Shown here: in pieces, positions 41,045 through 51,141 of the stretch
Position numbering within the stretch: position 1 is the stretch's first letter
How the letters are laid out: each line of letters starts with the position of its first letter
Assembly (NCBI GenBank): GCA_008534395.1
Contig: SHMQ01000010.1
Coordinates: 1 to 64,000 of the forward strand
DNA length: 64,000 nucleotides
From: Candidatus Acidulodesulfobacterium acidiphilum
Lineage (GTDB): Bacteria > SZUA-79 > Acidulodesulfobacterales > Acidulodesulfobacteraceae
Reading direction: 5' to 3'
Notes under the pieces: generated by a model
What the model was told of the DNA's origin: nothing
The model's input: only the letters and a program-made list of their open reading frames with translations
Database searches by the model: none
Program-made: the position numbers and the translations under genes

Positions 41045-42481
41045 ATGAAATTTTACGATAGAAAATATGAATTAGATAAACTTAAAGAAATTTACGACCT
41101 GTCGGCGGAATTTTCCCATATGGTCGTTATTACCGGACGAAGACGAATCGGCAAAACGGAACTTATAGTAAAATTTGCGCAAAAAAAAGACGACATAGTA
41201 TATTTTTTTGTTTCTAAAAAGAAGCCCGTCGTATTGTTGCAGGAATATAGAGATATTTTGTCTTTAAAAATTCCTTTTCTAAAAAATACAGCATTTATAA
41301 CGTTTGAAGACTTTTTTAATTTTCTTTTTAGTTATATGAAAGAAAATCGTTTAATAATAATTTTCGATGAGTTTCAAAATTTCGAAAGCGTGGAACCGTC
41401 GGTTTTTTCTGTATTGCAAAATTACTGGGATTCTAAAAAAAACGATATAAAAGGAGCATTTATTTTTATAGGTTCTGTTTTTTCGTCAATGCAAAGAATT
41501 TTTGCAGGAGAAAACGAACCGCTGGCGGGAAGAACTACTGCCAAATTATATATAGAACCTTTAAAACCGTCGGCGCTTGTAGAAATGCTTGAAGATTATA
41601 ACGTTAAAACCCCTTCAAATCTTTTGTTTTATTATTCTTTATTCGGGGGCGTGCCAAAATATTATTTTTTACTCGATAGGTATAAATTATTTCCAAAATC
41701 CAAGGCGGAAGTTATTAAAAAATTATTCTGCGAACGCAATGCGCCGTTGCAAAATGAAGGCAGGGAGATTTTTATTGAAGAATTTGGGAAAAATTACGGA
41801 GTTTATTTTTCAATATTACAGTCCATTGCTTCCGGCAACACGCAAATGGTTCGTATCGCAGACTATTGCGGAATTAATATAAACAGTATAGGAAAATATC
41901 TTGAGGAACTTACCTCTTTATATAAAATTATAGAAAGAAAATTACCGGTAACGGAATATAAAGTTGAAGCCAAAATAGGCAGGTACCGTATTATAGATAA
42001 TGCCGTAAGTTTTTGGTTCAGGTATATATATAAAAATCAAAGCCTTATAGAAATAGGAGAAGAAAAAATCCTTCTGGATAAAATATATGCCGATTTAAAT
42101 ACTTTTATGGGATTTAAATTTGAAGAATTAATAAAAAGCATATTGATAGAAAAAAATAGCGATGTCGGAAATAATCCTCTGCCTTTTCAGTTTACGAAAA
42201 TAGGAGGATTCTGGACAAAAAAAGAAAATATCGAAATTGACATTGTAGCTTATAACGAAGAAGAGAAAAAAATTATTTTTGGAGAGTGTAAACTTAACGG
42301 CAACGGTTTTAACAGTATTGACGTTAAAAAATTTAAGGAAAAAGCCTCTTTCGTCAAATGGGAACGGAATATAAGAGCGGAATATTTCGCCTTGTTTTCT
42401 TTGGTCGACGTAAATGAGGAAATAAAAATAAAATTGGAAAAAGAAAAAATAAAAGTTTATAGTTTGAGAAATTTATTATGA
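41045..42481 (+). CDS. AAA ATPase with DUF234 domain
   Basis: 478 residues from ATG 41045, chosen because an archaeal-ATPase family normally opens with FYDRKYELDKL. The Walker A motif is GRRRIGKT (31-38), Walker B is IIIFDEFQNF (about 107). A winged-helix region follows the ATPase core, and the C-terminal DUF234 domain has a nuclease-like pattern (EIDIVAYNEEEKKIIFGECK, an acidic D and E-x-K). These STAND-like ATPases are common near defence and mobile loci, function unknown. An inverted repeat abuts its start. It stands between the adaptation operon and the kinase-helicase operon. Confidence 0.82.
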   Translation: MKFYDRKYELDKLKEIYDLSAEFSHMVVITGRRRIGKTELIVKFAQKKDDIVYFFVSKKKPVVLLQEYRDILSLKIPFLKNTAFITFEDFFNFLFSYMKENRLIIIFDEFQNFESVEPSVFSVLQNYWDSKKNDIKGAFIFIGSVFSSMQRIFAGENEPLAGRTTAKLYIEPLKPSALVEMLEDYNVKTPSNLLFYYSLFGGVPKYYFLLDRYKLFPKSKAEVIKKLFCERNAPLQNEGREIFIEEFGKNYGVYFSILQSIASGNTQMVRIADYCGININSIGKYLEELTSLYKIIERKLPVTEYKVEAKIGRYRIIDNAVSFWFRYIYKNQSLIEIGEEKILLDKIYADLNTFMGFKFEELIKSILIEKNSDVGNNPLPFQFTKIGGFWTKKENIEIDIVAYNEEEKKIIFGECKLNGNGFNSIDVKKFKEKASFVKWERNIRAEYFALFSLVDVNEEIKIKLEKEKIKVYSLRNLL

Positions 42482-42582
42482 AAATCTATATGAAGCTTAA
42501 AATCTCTTTTGACCAGCGATAAGTCCATTTCAAGCATCTTATATTTTTTTTCGTTAAAAAAAATCTAAAAATTGGGTGAGAT

Positions 42583-44793
42583 ATGAATAATGATAATTTA
42601 AAATATCTTTTTTTTAAAGCTTTTGTTCCTGATAGTACTGCACATTATTATACGAACAGCGCCGATAAAGTATGGATTCACGATTCAGGCAATGTAGCAG
42701 TGCTTGCAGACGGAGTATCGGGTTCTTCCGATCCGGTTAAATCCGCAGATTATATAGTAGAAATATTAAAAAATTTTAGTTATGAAGAAAATAATACTGA
42801 AAAAATAGATTTTTTAAATACTTCGCTTAATGAAATAATATTAAAATTAAACAAACATTTAATAGATAAAGCTAAATATGAAAACCTTAAATTATATGCC
42901 GTAGTAGTTATAATAAGGAAAATCGAAAATGTAGTCGAATTTGCCTGGGTAGGTAATCCTCGTTTGTACCAGATAAATCCAAATTCTTATAAAGATGATC
43001 AAATAAAAAATGTTATACCGATAGAAAGCCAACCTATAGAAGTTATAGGATTTAATGAAAGTATATCGCCAAACAGTCAAGTAATTAATTTAGAGCAAAA
43101 TAGCGATTCATTTTTTATATTATCGACGGACGGAATAGATTATGAAAAGTTAAAGAAAATAGACGTTAAAATTTTAAATTCAAAAAAAACCGAAAAAGAC
43201 TGGAAAGATTTAGGGAGAGATATTGCATCTGAAAAAGACTGGGCTTTTATAGTGTTTCCTTACGAAAATAGACTGGGTTATATAAAACAGGAATGGCCTT
43301 ATAATCCATTTGTGGGAAAACAAGAAGAATATGAACATGAAAAGAAAGGTTTGTCCGACATAGCCGACGTTTTATTTAAAGATAAAAATTTTGACGGCTT
43401 TAAAATAGTCGGGTCAAATCCTATGATAAACAAAAATGGTAAAATCAGAAGGTTTGACGGAATTTTAATAAGTCCATTAGGTATATATTTATTAGAATTA
43501 AAAAATTATACAGGAAAAATAACAATGGATATGGATAAATATCTGGAGTTTTCCGAATATATGGATAATAACGGTGAATTACATAAAAATAAAGGAAATA
43601 ATAAAGCTAAAAATATAATCGAGATAATTAACATATTTGCCGATAACATAAAAAAAACTGCCGGAAAAATTTGCTTAAATAATGTTGCCAACAATTTCAT
43701 AAAAAATGGTTTATTTATTTTTACGAATAGCGATTTAAACGTCGAGTGTATAATTGATCAAGTATCGCGTCCTATACCGATAAAGTATGGAGAGGTAATT
43801 ATAACAAAAATTATAGATATTCCTGAAATGTTGAAGAAAAATTTTAATGATTCTAAAATTAAAGATAAAAATAAATTAACCAAAGAAGAAATAAATTTAT
43901 TGAGCGAAACTTTAAATAATGCGATATTTGAAGAAAAAACGGTTAATAATGAAACTGATTTTAAAACAATCGGCAGGTTTAAATTTGATTTGATGTCAGG
44001 GGAAGACATTTATCAATATTTAAAAATTTACAAAGGCCATTACGTAGAAAATAAAAATAAAAAAATATTAGTTAAAGAATATAAATTGACTACAATGGCT
44101 AAAGGGAATGAAGAAGAAGAAAGAAAAAGATTAGAAAGAGAACTTTCTGCGCTTCAGGACTTAAGAAATGTAGACGGTTTACAAAATTATATAGATAAAT
44201 TTTATGAAGAAAGTTATTTTTATGTTATTTTGGAAGATATAGGCGGCATAACTCTTGTCGACTGGCTACAAACAAAGCCGGAAAGGATTCAAAAGATTGC
44301 AGTTTTAAAAAAATTATCCCAAATTTTATTAGAGCTTCACAGAGAAAATATTATCCATAGAGCTATCACGCCTCAAAATATAATTATTAAAGAAGCAGGG
44401 GCTAAAGGTGAAATATTGCCATATCTTACTAATTTTGAATTGTGCCATCTTGAATATTTGCCTACTATAGCTCCTGAAAATAGAAGGTCTATAGATATTA
44501 AATTTCAGGCAAGGGAAGTTAATACGCCAGGCGATATTGTAACGACTTCCGCCGATGTCTATAGTTTTGGAAAGATAGTCTGTTATATTTTAAGCGAAGA
44601 TAATTCCATTCCTTTCGATTCATATATAGACCTCAATAAATTTTTAAAAAAGAAAAATGCGTGGCCCGATTACATAAAAAAAATGGGTCTCGATGAAAGT
44701 TGGTTAGATAACATAAAAAGAATGTTGTCTATGGATCCTGCCGAAAGACCGTTAGGAGAAGAACTTGTTGACTTAGTATCCAAAATTAAATAA
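42583..44793 (+). CDS. PP2C phosphatase - NERD - pseudokinase fusion
   Basis: 736 residues in three parts. About 1-230 is a PP2C-like phosphatase: VLADGVSGSSDP, WVGNPRLYQI, LSTDGID and KDWAFIVF give the expected Asp residues. About 250-370 is a NERD domain (FDGILISPLGIYLLELKNYTG, with the D and E-x-K of nuclease-like folds). About 480-736 is a protein-kinase fold, but the catalytic loop reads HRAITPQN instead of HRD and the DFG is replaced by TNFEL, so it should be catalytically dead though the VKEY lysine remains. It is the first gene of an operon with an active kinase, an SF1 helicase and a winged-helix protein, and could reverse or sense phosphorylation by the kinase next door. Confidence 0.82.
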   Translation: MNNDNLKYLFFKAFVPDSTAHYYTNSADKVWIHDSGNVAVLADGVSGSSDPVKSADYIVEILKNFSYEENNTEKIDFLNTSLNEIILKLNKHLIDKAKYENLKLYAVVVIIRKIENVVEFAWVGNPRLYQINPNSYKDDQIKNVIPIESQPIEVIGFNESISPNSQVINLEQNSDSFFILSTDGIDYEKLKKIDVKILNSKKTEKDWKDLGRDIASEKDWAFIVFPYENRLGYIKQEWPYNPFVGKQEEYEHEKKGLSDIADVLFKDKNFDGFKIVGSNPMINKNGKIRRFDGILISPLGIYLLELKNYTGKITMDMDKYLEFSEYMDNNGELHKNKGNNKAKNIIEIINIFADNIKKTAGKICLNNVANNFIKNGLFIFTNSDLNVECIIDQVSRPIPIKYGEVIITKIIDIPEMLKKNFNDSKIKDKNKLTKEEINLLSETLNNAIFEEKTVNNETDFKTIGRFKFDLMSGEDIYQYLKIYKGHYVENKNKKILVKEYKLTTMAKGNEEEERKRLERELSALQDLRNVDGLQNYIDKFYEESYFYVILEDIGGITLVDWLQTKPERIQKIAVLKKLSQILLELHRENIIHRAITPQNIIIKEAGAKGEILPYLTNFELCHLEYLPTIAPENRRSIDIKFQAREVNTPGDIVTTSADVYSFGKIVCYILSEDNSIPFDSYIDLNKFLKKKNAWPDYIKKMGLDESWLDNIKRMLSMDPAERPLGEELVDLVSKIK

Positions 44794-44829
44794 AATTTTT
44801 AATTATAATTTCATAATTTAATAATTAAA

Positions 44830-45774
44830 ATGCTTTTAAAAGTAAAAAACGAAATTAAATTTGATAAAAGTATAAAGTTTTTGATTTTAGATGAAATATA
44901 TCCTATGAACGCATGTACAGGGAGAAGTTTATATAAGGTTAAAGATTTAAATACGCATCTTTTTTATTCCCTTAAGGTTTTTGACCTTTCTTTAAATACT
45001 TTAATTGCAATTAAAAAAGAAATTGTTGCATTAAATATGTCTCTCGATATACCCGAAATTTTTCCCAAGGCAAGATTTATTTTTGAAAATCAAGAATTTG
45101 CTTATTTGTTAATAGACTGGTGCGAAGGTATTACGCTTAAAAAATATTTAGATAAATTTCCTTTATTTAATAAAAATGAAGAATTAGATTTAAATGAATT
45201 TAAAAGAAGATTGATTATTACGGAAAAAATTTTTGAAGCGATAATGCTTATGTATAATTCAAAAATAATCCATAGGGACATGAAGCCGGAAAATATAATA
45301 ATTCAGTTTAATGATAAAAAAGAGTTCCGAAAGATTATGATAATAGATTTCGGTCTGGCAAATCAAAAAAGAAACAGTGAAGAAGAAGGTACGCCTGAAT
45401 TCCAATCTCCGGAGCAGTTTTGTAAAAGAGATTTTAATTTAACCGATAAGACCGATATTTTTTCTTTAGCAAAAATTATTTGTATTTTTTTTGATATTAA
45501 AGGAATAAGATTGTATCCAAACGACGCTTTGACAAATTGGAAATCAATGCCCGAGATAAATTTACTTGGCTTATTTTTGGAATACCATAAAAAAAAGAAA
45601 AAATTTTCCGAAGAAAAAATAAAAGATATTGAAAATATTAATATCGATTTGAATAATGCAATAAGAAAATGCTTGTCGTTTAATCCGTCAGAAAGACCTT
45701 CAGGCAAAGAACTTTATTATTTTTTTATTTTTAATGTAAAAAATAAAATCAACAAATATTTAAAAGATTATTAA
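44830..45774 (+). CDS. Serine/threonine protein kinase
   Basis: 314 residues, an intact eukaryotic-type kinase: YSLKVFD with the ATP lysine, the catalytic loop HRDMKPENIII, IIDFGLAN (DFG), and the activation-loop end GTPEFQSPEQF (APE-like). No membrane segment or PASTA repeats, so it is soluble, unlike housekeeping PknB. It starts 36 nt after the PP2C-NERD-pseudokinase gene and 21 nt before the helicase gene. The likely role is a signalling kinase of this operon, perhaps phosphorylating the helicase or host proteins on infection; that is inference from known kinase-helicase defence systems. Confidence 0.88.
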   Translation: MLLKVKNEIKFDKSIKFLILDEIYPMNACTGRSLYKVKDLNTHLFYSLKVFDLSLNTLIAIKKEIVALNMSLDIPEIFPKARFIFENQEFAYLLIDWCEGITLKKYLDKFPLFNKNEELDLNEFKRRLIITEKIFEAIMLMYNSKIIHRDMKPENIIIQFNDKKEFRKIMIIDFGLANQKRNSEEEGTPEFQSPEQFCKRDFNLTDKTDIFSLAKIICIFFDIKGIRLYPNDALTNWKSMPEINLLGLFLEYHKKKKKFSEEKIKDIENINIDLNNAIRKCLSFNPSERPSGKELYYFFIFNVKNKINKYLKDY

Positions 45775-45795
45775 TTTTTATTTTTAGTTTAAACT

Positions 45796-48700
45796 ATGAA
45801 TAACATCGATTATGATTTTTGGGGTAATAAAATTGACGATTTTAATAACCCTATAGTTTTTATTTATAACACCAAACACGCAAAAATAAGTGAATGGCCG
45901 ACTCGCCAACCTGAATTTTATGAAGCTTTAAATGATTTGCAAAAAAGCGGTTCGTGTTTTATAAGTATTAGTAAATTCGAAAATAGCATAAAAGAGAATT
46001 TTTCCGTAAAAATAATTTATGGTTTATATCTTATTCAAGGCGTAATAAATAATAACGAAGGTAAGCCTTTAAGATTATATTTATCTAATAATGGTATAAA
46101 GTTTGCCTCACCTAAGAAAAAAGCCAATATAATCAAATATGGTTTTAGATTAAGGCATAAAGGCATTTTATTGGTTACCGGCGATAATTATAGAACGCGA
46201 TTTGAAAATAAAAATTTTTGGAATAGTTCGGATTATTGCTTATCTTTAATCAAATTAGCCGAATCTCATAATGCGCGAAAGGGAAATATTAATGAAAGCG
46301 ATAATGTTGGTGAAGAAACAGACGAAGCAGAAGAGATAAGCGAAAGCGAGACTCATTATTTAGAAAATGTTAGTCAATTCGTAGAAGCAGAATATGAGGT
46401 AGAAAAAAATGCCGCTTCCTCAATACCTCCATTTTCCTATGTAAAGGTTAAACCTACGCCCCATATCACGTCTTTAAAACAATATTTCTCTTTCGAATTA
46501 GGAGAAAGCGATTTTAAACGCATAAAAGAAATTAAGCCCTCTTTTTTAAGAATAGAATTAAAAGGCGTTAAGGACAATAATGAAGATATATCCATAGAAG
46601 TTTACGAAATTACAAATAAAAATAATATTTTTGAACTTATCGGCATAATTGACAGACAGATAAGCTTAGAAGAGATTCCGCCTAACGGTAATCTGTATTT
46701 ATCTGCCTTGCCGACGTTGAAAAATGTCAGGCTGTCGGTTTTGGATAGTTTGAAAAAGAATCTTTCGGCAAATAAATGGATATCTAAGGTAATTAGCAAT
46801 CAATATTCTTATATTCCGTTAAAAAATATAATGGATTATAAAAACGATAATGTCTTAATAAAAATGGGGCTTAACCCGTCGCAGGCAAAAGCTGTTATAA
46901 ACGGAATTAACACTCCCGATTATTCTTTGGTGTTAGGTCCTCCAGGCACGGGAAAAACGACCGTTATAGCTCAATGGGTTAAATTTTTCAGCGATTACGG
47001 CATGAGAGTCTTAGTGTCTTCTCAAAATAATAAAGCCGTCGATAACGTACTTGCCAGATTAAAAAAAGATAAATCGATAGAATGCGTCAGAATAGGAAAT
47101 GAAGCTAAAATTAGCGAAGATGTAAAAGATTTATTAATAGACAATTACGCAGTAAACATACAAGAAAAGATATCAAATCAAGTTCAAATTTCAATAGACG
47201 AAATAACCAATGTAATAAATTATTTAAAAAAAATAAGCGAAGTATTACCTGATTATTTAAAATGTCAAAAAGAATTTTCAGAATTAAATAACAGCATAAG
47301 CAATTTAAAAATTAAAATAGATAAAATAAAAAATAAACTTGAAAATTATTATGTAGAAATAAAAAATTTTTCATCTAAAAAATTAGAAAATAATAAAAAA
47401 ATTATTGAAAATAACGATAAAATATCGAACTTAAAAGAAAAAAACATTGAAGAAAATTTATTTAAAAAAACTTTTGGTTTTTTTAATAAAGCATTTTTAA
47501 GCGCAAAAAAAACTTATTATCAATTTAATGAAAAAAACTATGTTAAAAAACTTGAAAAATATGATAAAGCAAAATCTTTTAATGAAAAATATTTAGAAGA
47601 TCAAAATAAAATTAAATTTGATTTAGAAAAAAGAATCCAAGATATAACTAATAAATTACATAATTATAATGAAATAAAATATCCTATACACTTAGAATCG
47701 TTAAATCTATATAAATTTCCTTCAGATATATCAGGAAACATCGAAGAAGATATTTTGCTTATTAAAGGACAAATAGACAATTATTTAATGGTTTATGAAA
47801 TAATTAAAGGCTGGAAAAATGAATTGCAAAATATAAGACAGCAATCGATGTACAATATGTTATTGTCTTTGGTCGACGTAGTCGGCGCTACATGTATAGG
47901 AATAAACACTACAAAAAGCTTCAGTAACGTAAATTTCGACGTAACGATTGTCGACGAATCCGGGCAAATACAGATACAAAACGTCATAGTTCCGCTTTCA
48001 AGAGCTCCAAAAGCAATTTTAGTAGGAGACCATAAACAATTGCCTCCGGTAATAGATAATGCATTAAAAGACGAAGTTGTATCGCGTATAGGCGATGACG
48101 ATAAATACACGATAGACTTGCTAGAAAAAAGCTTTTTTGAAGTATTGTGGAATAATTCTCCAGAAAGCAGGAAAGTAATGTTGGATACGCAATTTAGGTG
48201 TCCAAAAATTGTGGCGGATTTTATCTCGGAAGCATTTTATGAAAATAAATATTTTTCCCACGAATCTACTTCAAAAAGAAAACCGTTTAAGGATTTATAT
48301 AAGTCGTCGTTAATTTTTTTCGATACTTCAAATGTTCCGGGCAATATAAAATACGAGTCGTCCTCTAAAGGAGAGGACGATATGTTAAGCGTAACCGGAA
48401 ATAAATTGGAAACTAAAATAATTCTTTATATTATAAAAATGATTCAGGATGCAAACGCCGATGACGACGAATTTGATTTAGGCATAATATCGCCTTATAA
48501 AAATCATGTTAATGAAATCAAAAAAGCTATTAAGGCGGAAATAAATAAAAACAATATAAAACAAATAAAGGAACTGGACGATATCGTTGCTACGGTAGAT
48601 AGTTTTCAAGGTCAGGAAAGAGATATTATAATTTTTTCTTTCGTAAGGTCTAATGAGCGAAATGCAATAGGTTTTTTAAAAGATTGGCGCAGGTTAAACG

Positions 48701-48894
48701 TGGCTATGACAAGAGTAAAGCAGCAATTATTTATGGTAGGAGATATTAATATGCTTTCTTCAGTAAAGCAAAATAAATACAAAATTGATCCTATGGAAGT
48801 AAAATTTAGGGAATCGATGAATTTTTTAAAAGAGTTTTGTAAAAAACAGAATATGCTTATCGATGTAAACGATATATTAAATAACATAAAATAG
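45796..48894 (+). CDS. SF1 helicase (UPF1/DNA2-like, COG1112 type) with coiled coil
   Basis: 1032 residues. The Walker A motif is GPPGTGKT (381-388), motif II is VDESGQ (about 718), then LVGDHKQLPPV, the DTQFRCP motif, and TVDSFQGQERDIIIFSFVRSN with LNVAMTRVKQQL near the C-terminus: the AAA_11/AAA_12 layout. Between Walker A and motif II lies a long Lys/Glu/Asn-rich insert (about 470-640) that looks like a coiled coil. The N-terminal 370 residues are unrecognised. SF1 helicases of this type occur with Ser/Thr kinases in Mokosh-like defence systems. It lies between the kinase and a winged-helix gene in one operon. Confidence 0.88.
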   Translation: MNNIDYDFWGNKIDDFNNPIVFIYNTKHAKISEWPTRQPEFYEALNDLQKSGSCFISISKFENSIKENFSVKIIYGLYLIQGVINNNEGKPLRLYLSNNGIKFASPKKKANIIKYGFRLRHKGILLVTGDNYRTRFENKNFWNSSDYCLSLIKLAESHNARKGNINESDNVGEETDEAEEISESETHYLENVSQFVEAEYEVEKNAASSIPPFSYVKVKPTPHITSLKQYFSFELGESDFKRIKEIKPSFLRIELKGVKDNNEDISIEVYEITNKNNIFELIGIIDRQISLEEIPPNGNLYLSALPTLKNVRLSVLDSLKKNLSANKWISKVISNQYSYIPLKNIMDYKNDNVLIKMGLNPSQAKAVINGINTPDYSLVLGPPGTGKTTVIAQWVKFFSDYGMRVLVSSQNNKAVDNVLARLKKDKSIECVRIGNEAKISEDVKDLLIDNYAVNIQEKISNQVQISIDEITNVINYLKKISEVLPDYLKCQKEFSELNNSISNLKIKIDKIKNKLENYYVEIKNFSSKKLENNKKIIENNDKISNLKEKNIEENLFKKTFGFFNKAFLSAKKTYYQFNEKNYVKKLEKYDKAKSFNEKYLEDQNKIKFDLEKRIQDITNKLHNYNEIKYPIHLESLNLYKFPSDISGNIEEDILLIKGQIDNYLMVYEIIKGWKNELQNIRQQSMYNMLLSLVDVVGATCIGINTTKSFSNVNFDVTIVDESGQIQIQNVIVPLSRAPKAILVGDHKQLPPVIDNALKDEVVSRIGDDDKYTIDLLEKSFFEVLWNNSPESRKVMLDTQFRCPKIVADFISEAFYENKYFSHESTSKRKPFKDLYKSSLIFFDTSNVPGNIKYESSSKGEDDMLSVTGNKLETKIILYIIKMIQDANADDDEFDLGIISPYKNHVNEIKKAIKAEINKNNIKQIKELDDIVATVDSFQGQERDIIIFSFVRSNERNAIGFLKDWRRLNVAMTRVKQQLFMVGDINMLSSVKQNKYKIDPMEVKFRESMNFLKEFCKKQNMLIDVNDILNNIK

Positions 48895-48903
48895 GTCATA
48901 CAT

Positions 48904-50211
48904 ATGATTAACAAAACATTTGTAAGTTATTATAACGATACGTTAAACTTGATAAACGAAGGGCATAAAATAATTTTTGCCAAAGAATCTTATTATCCTG
49001 TATTAGAAATAGAAGCTGAATTGATAGAACGTAACAGAGAGGAATTAGGCGGTCTTGAATTGGTTATTTTAAAATTGGTCGAAAAAAATGTCGGTTGTAT
49101 CTCTGATATTTCAAAGCTTGTAGGCATATCCTCCGTAAAACTTAAAAAAGTAATTGAAAATTTTTTAGGCACAGGATTAATAACGGAAAACATTAATGCT
49201 TTAAATAAAAAAGAATGTTTATTGTTGACGGATTTAGGAAAAATGGCAATAAACGAAGGCGCAATGCTTGCAAAAACGACTAGATCTTTTTATTTTTGCG
49301 GTATTACCGGACAATTAATGCCGGCCGATTTTTATAAAATACAACCTGTAGATATTGATTTACTCCCTGTAAATATAAAACAGAAGCTTTTAATTGATAA
49401 TTCGGAGCAATTGTCTATTAACGCTAATTTTAAATCAGTCATAGGAAATAAAAAAAAATTTAATATACCGGACGAGGCGATAGATATTAAATTAACCGAA
49501 AATTCAGCACCTGTATTTTTCCCAGGTTTTTTAATAATTTATATCGATAAAAATACAAAAAATAAATTTTCTATTTTTACGCTCGGCATAAAAAATTACG
49601 AAATTCTAATGATGAATGATAAAATTTACGATACCTTTATTTCTAAAAATATATTGCCATTCGGCTACGATACTGGATATAGCCATGAGATATCGATAAA
49701 CTTAATAAAAGAAAAATTACGTTTAATGGGCTGCGTCGTAAATAATATTAAATATAGCGGAAATATTGGAGAGCCTGTAAATGTAGGCATAAGTCAATTA
49801 GACGATAAGTTTTATAGAGAATATTATAGGACATATAATAAGCCTTATATTTTTTTATTCGGTAACGATAAATATCCTCCCGTTACCATTGGAAATTTTT
49901 TCGTAAATAAAAGCGGAAACAATTTAAACGACAAAGGATTAAACCAAGAAATTTTAAACGGTTATCCTTTGAATTTCAATGTAGAAAAAGGAGCATTGTA
50001 TAACGAAGTTAGCATTATAAGGGAATATGCAAATATAGAAATTTTTTTTTATAAAAATAAAGATAGAAGCTTAAAAGGTCAACACTTAAATATTAAGAAT
50101 TTAATTAAACAAAAATTTGAAGAGAAAAATATGGATATTAAAGAATTAAGCTCTATTTTTAAAAAAATAAATTATACACGTGGTTTAAAAATTTTAGAGG
50201 ATGCAATATAG
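48904..50211 (+). CDS. Unknown protein with N-terminal winged-helix
   Basis: 435 residues, not recognised as a whole. About residues 45-125 look like a winged-helix DNA- or RNA-binding domain (ISDISKLVGISSVKLKKVIENFLGTGLI, then LLLTDLGKMAIN). The remaining 300 residues are mixed alpha/beta without a motif I can name. It begins 9 nt after the helicase stop and is the last gene of the operon, so it probably serves the same system as regulator or substrate-recognition subunit. Confidence 0.7.
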   Translation: MINKTFVSYYNDTLNLINEGHKIIFAKESYYPVLEIEAELIERNREELGGLELVILKLVEKNVGCISDISKLVGISSVKLKKVIENFLGTGLITENINALNKKECLLLTDLGKMAINEGAMLAKTTRSFYFCGITGQLMPADFYKIQPVDIDLLPVNIKQKLLIDNSEQLSINANFKSVIGNKKKFNIPDEAIDIKLTENSAPVFFPGFLIIYIDKNTKNKFSIFTLGIKNYEILMMNDKIYDTFISKNILPFGYDTGYSHEISINLIKEKLRLMGCVVNNIKYSGNIGEPVNVGISQLDDKFYREYYRTYNKPYIFLFGNDKYPPVTIGNFFVNKSGNNLNDKGLNQEILNGYPLNFNVEKGALYNEVSIIREYANIEIFFYKNKDRSLKGQHLNIKNLIKQKFEEKNMDIKELSSIFKKINYTRGLKILEDAI

Positions 50212-50384
50212 GAACATAGGATATTTATTTTTTTAAAGTTGCAATCAGATTTAATTTACCGATTTCAGCATTACCGATTTCCGCAATTTGACTTCAGGTT
50301 AAAAATTGATTTATAATATTACAATATAATTTTGCTTAAAATGTTTTAAATTAAAATATTTATAATAAAAAGGAGATAAAAGTT

Positions 50385-51131
50385 ATGCCGTTTGGAAATA
50401 ATAATTTTGGCATTGGACAGGGGCCAAGAAGTTACGATTACGATATTACGCGCGGAAGGGCTGCTACGCAGGAGGGTCTGTCGGATTTTTTCAGGGGAGT
50501 TTTTACATGGATGACGATAGGTCTTATGCTTACGGGTTTTATATCTTATTTCGTGGCGATGGATAAACCTTTGGTGGGCTATCTTTATACGCACGTTATG
50601 TTGTTTTATGTCTTAATGGGAATTCAATTGGCGGCGGTTTTAGGCTTGTCTTTCGGAATCAATAAATTGCCGGCGGATATTAGCGAGGCTATATTTTTAT
50701 TTTATTCCGCTCTTACCGGAGTAACTTTTTCTTTCATTTTTTTAGTATATACGAATCAGTCTATAGAGGTAGTATTTTTTCTTACCGCAGTGTCGTTTGG
50801 GCTTCTTGCGTTTTTAGGCTACACGACTAAAAGGGACCTTACGGAAATGGGTAACTTTATGATGATAGGGCTTTTTGCGATAATAATAGCTATGGTGGTA
50901 AATTTTTTCCTTCACAGTTCAACCCTTATGTATGTCGTATCTATTCTTGGAGTGGTAATTTTCTTAGGTCTTACTGCTTACGACATGCAGAAACTTAAAC
51001 AGATATACTTAAGCGGTTCGTTTGATACAAGAAAAGAAACCGTTATGGGTGCTCTTACCCTTTATCTAGATTTCATAAACTTATTCCTTATGCTGCTTAC
51101 ATTATTCGGCGGCGGAGGCAGAAGAAGGTAA
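50385..51131 (+). CDS. Bax inhibitor-1/YccA family membrane protein
   Basis: 248 residues with about seven hydrophobic segments and the BI-1 signatures (TWMTIGLMLTGFISYFVA, the central YSALTGVTFSFIF, and the terminal ALTLYLDFINLFLMLLTLF). Bacterial members such as YbhL/YccA are calcium-leak or FtsH-interacting proteins of the inner membrane. AGGAG precedes the ATG. The gene appears to be a housekeeping fragment between defence modules and is convergent with lexA. Confidence 0.92.
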   Translation: MPFGNNNFGIGQGPRSYDYDITRGRAATQEGLSDFFRGVFTWMTIGLMLTGFISYFVAMDKPLVGYLYTHVMLFYVLMGIQLAAVLGLSFGINKLPADISEAIFLFYSALTGVTFSFIFLVYTNQSIEVVFFLTAVSFGLLAFLGYTTKRDLTEMGNFMMIGLFAIIIAMVVNFFLHSSTLMYVVSILGVVIFLGLTAYDMQKLKQIYLSGSFDTRKETVMGALTLYLDFINLFLMLLTLFGGGGRRR

Positions 51132-51141
51132 AAATTAGGCA

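Noticed and set aside
41589-41882. A 97-residue frame inside the DUF234 ATPase gene, suggesting a frameshift
   Set aside because: The main frame is continuous across the region with normal domain order; the second frame is a shadow.
42583-44793. The PP2C-NERD-kinase gene as BREX/Pgl PglW
   Set aside because: No PglX methyltransferase, PglZ phosphatase or BrxC-type ATPase is present in the window, and the kinase domain is inactive.
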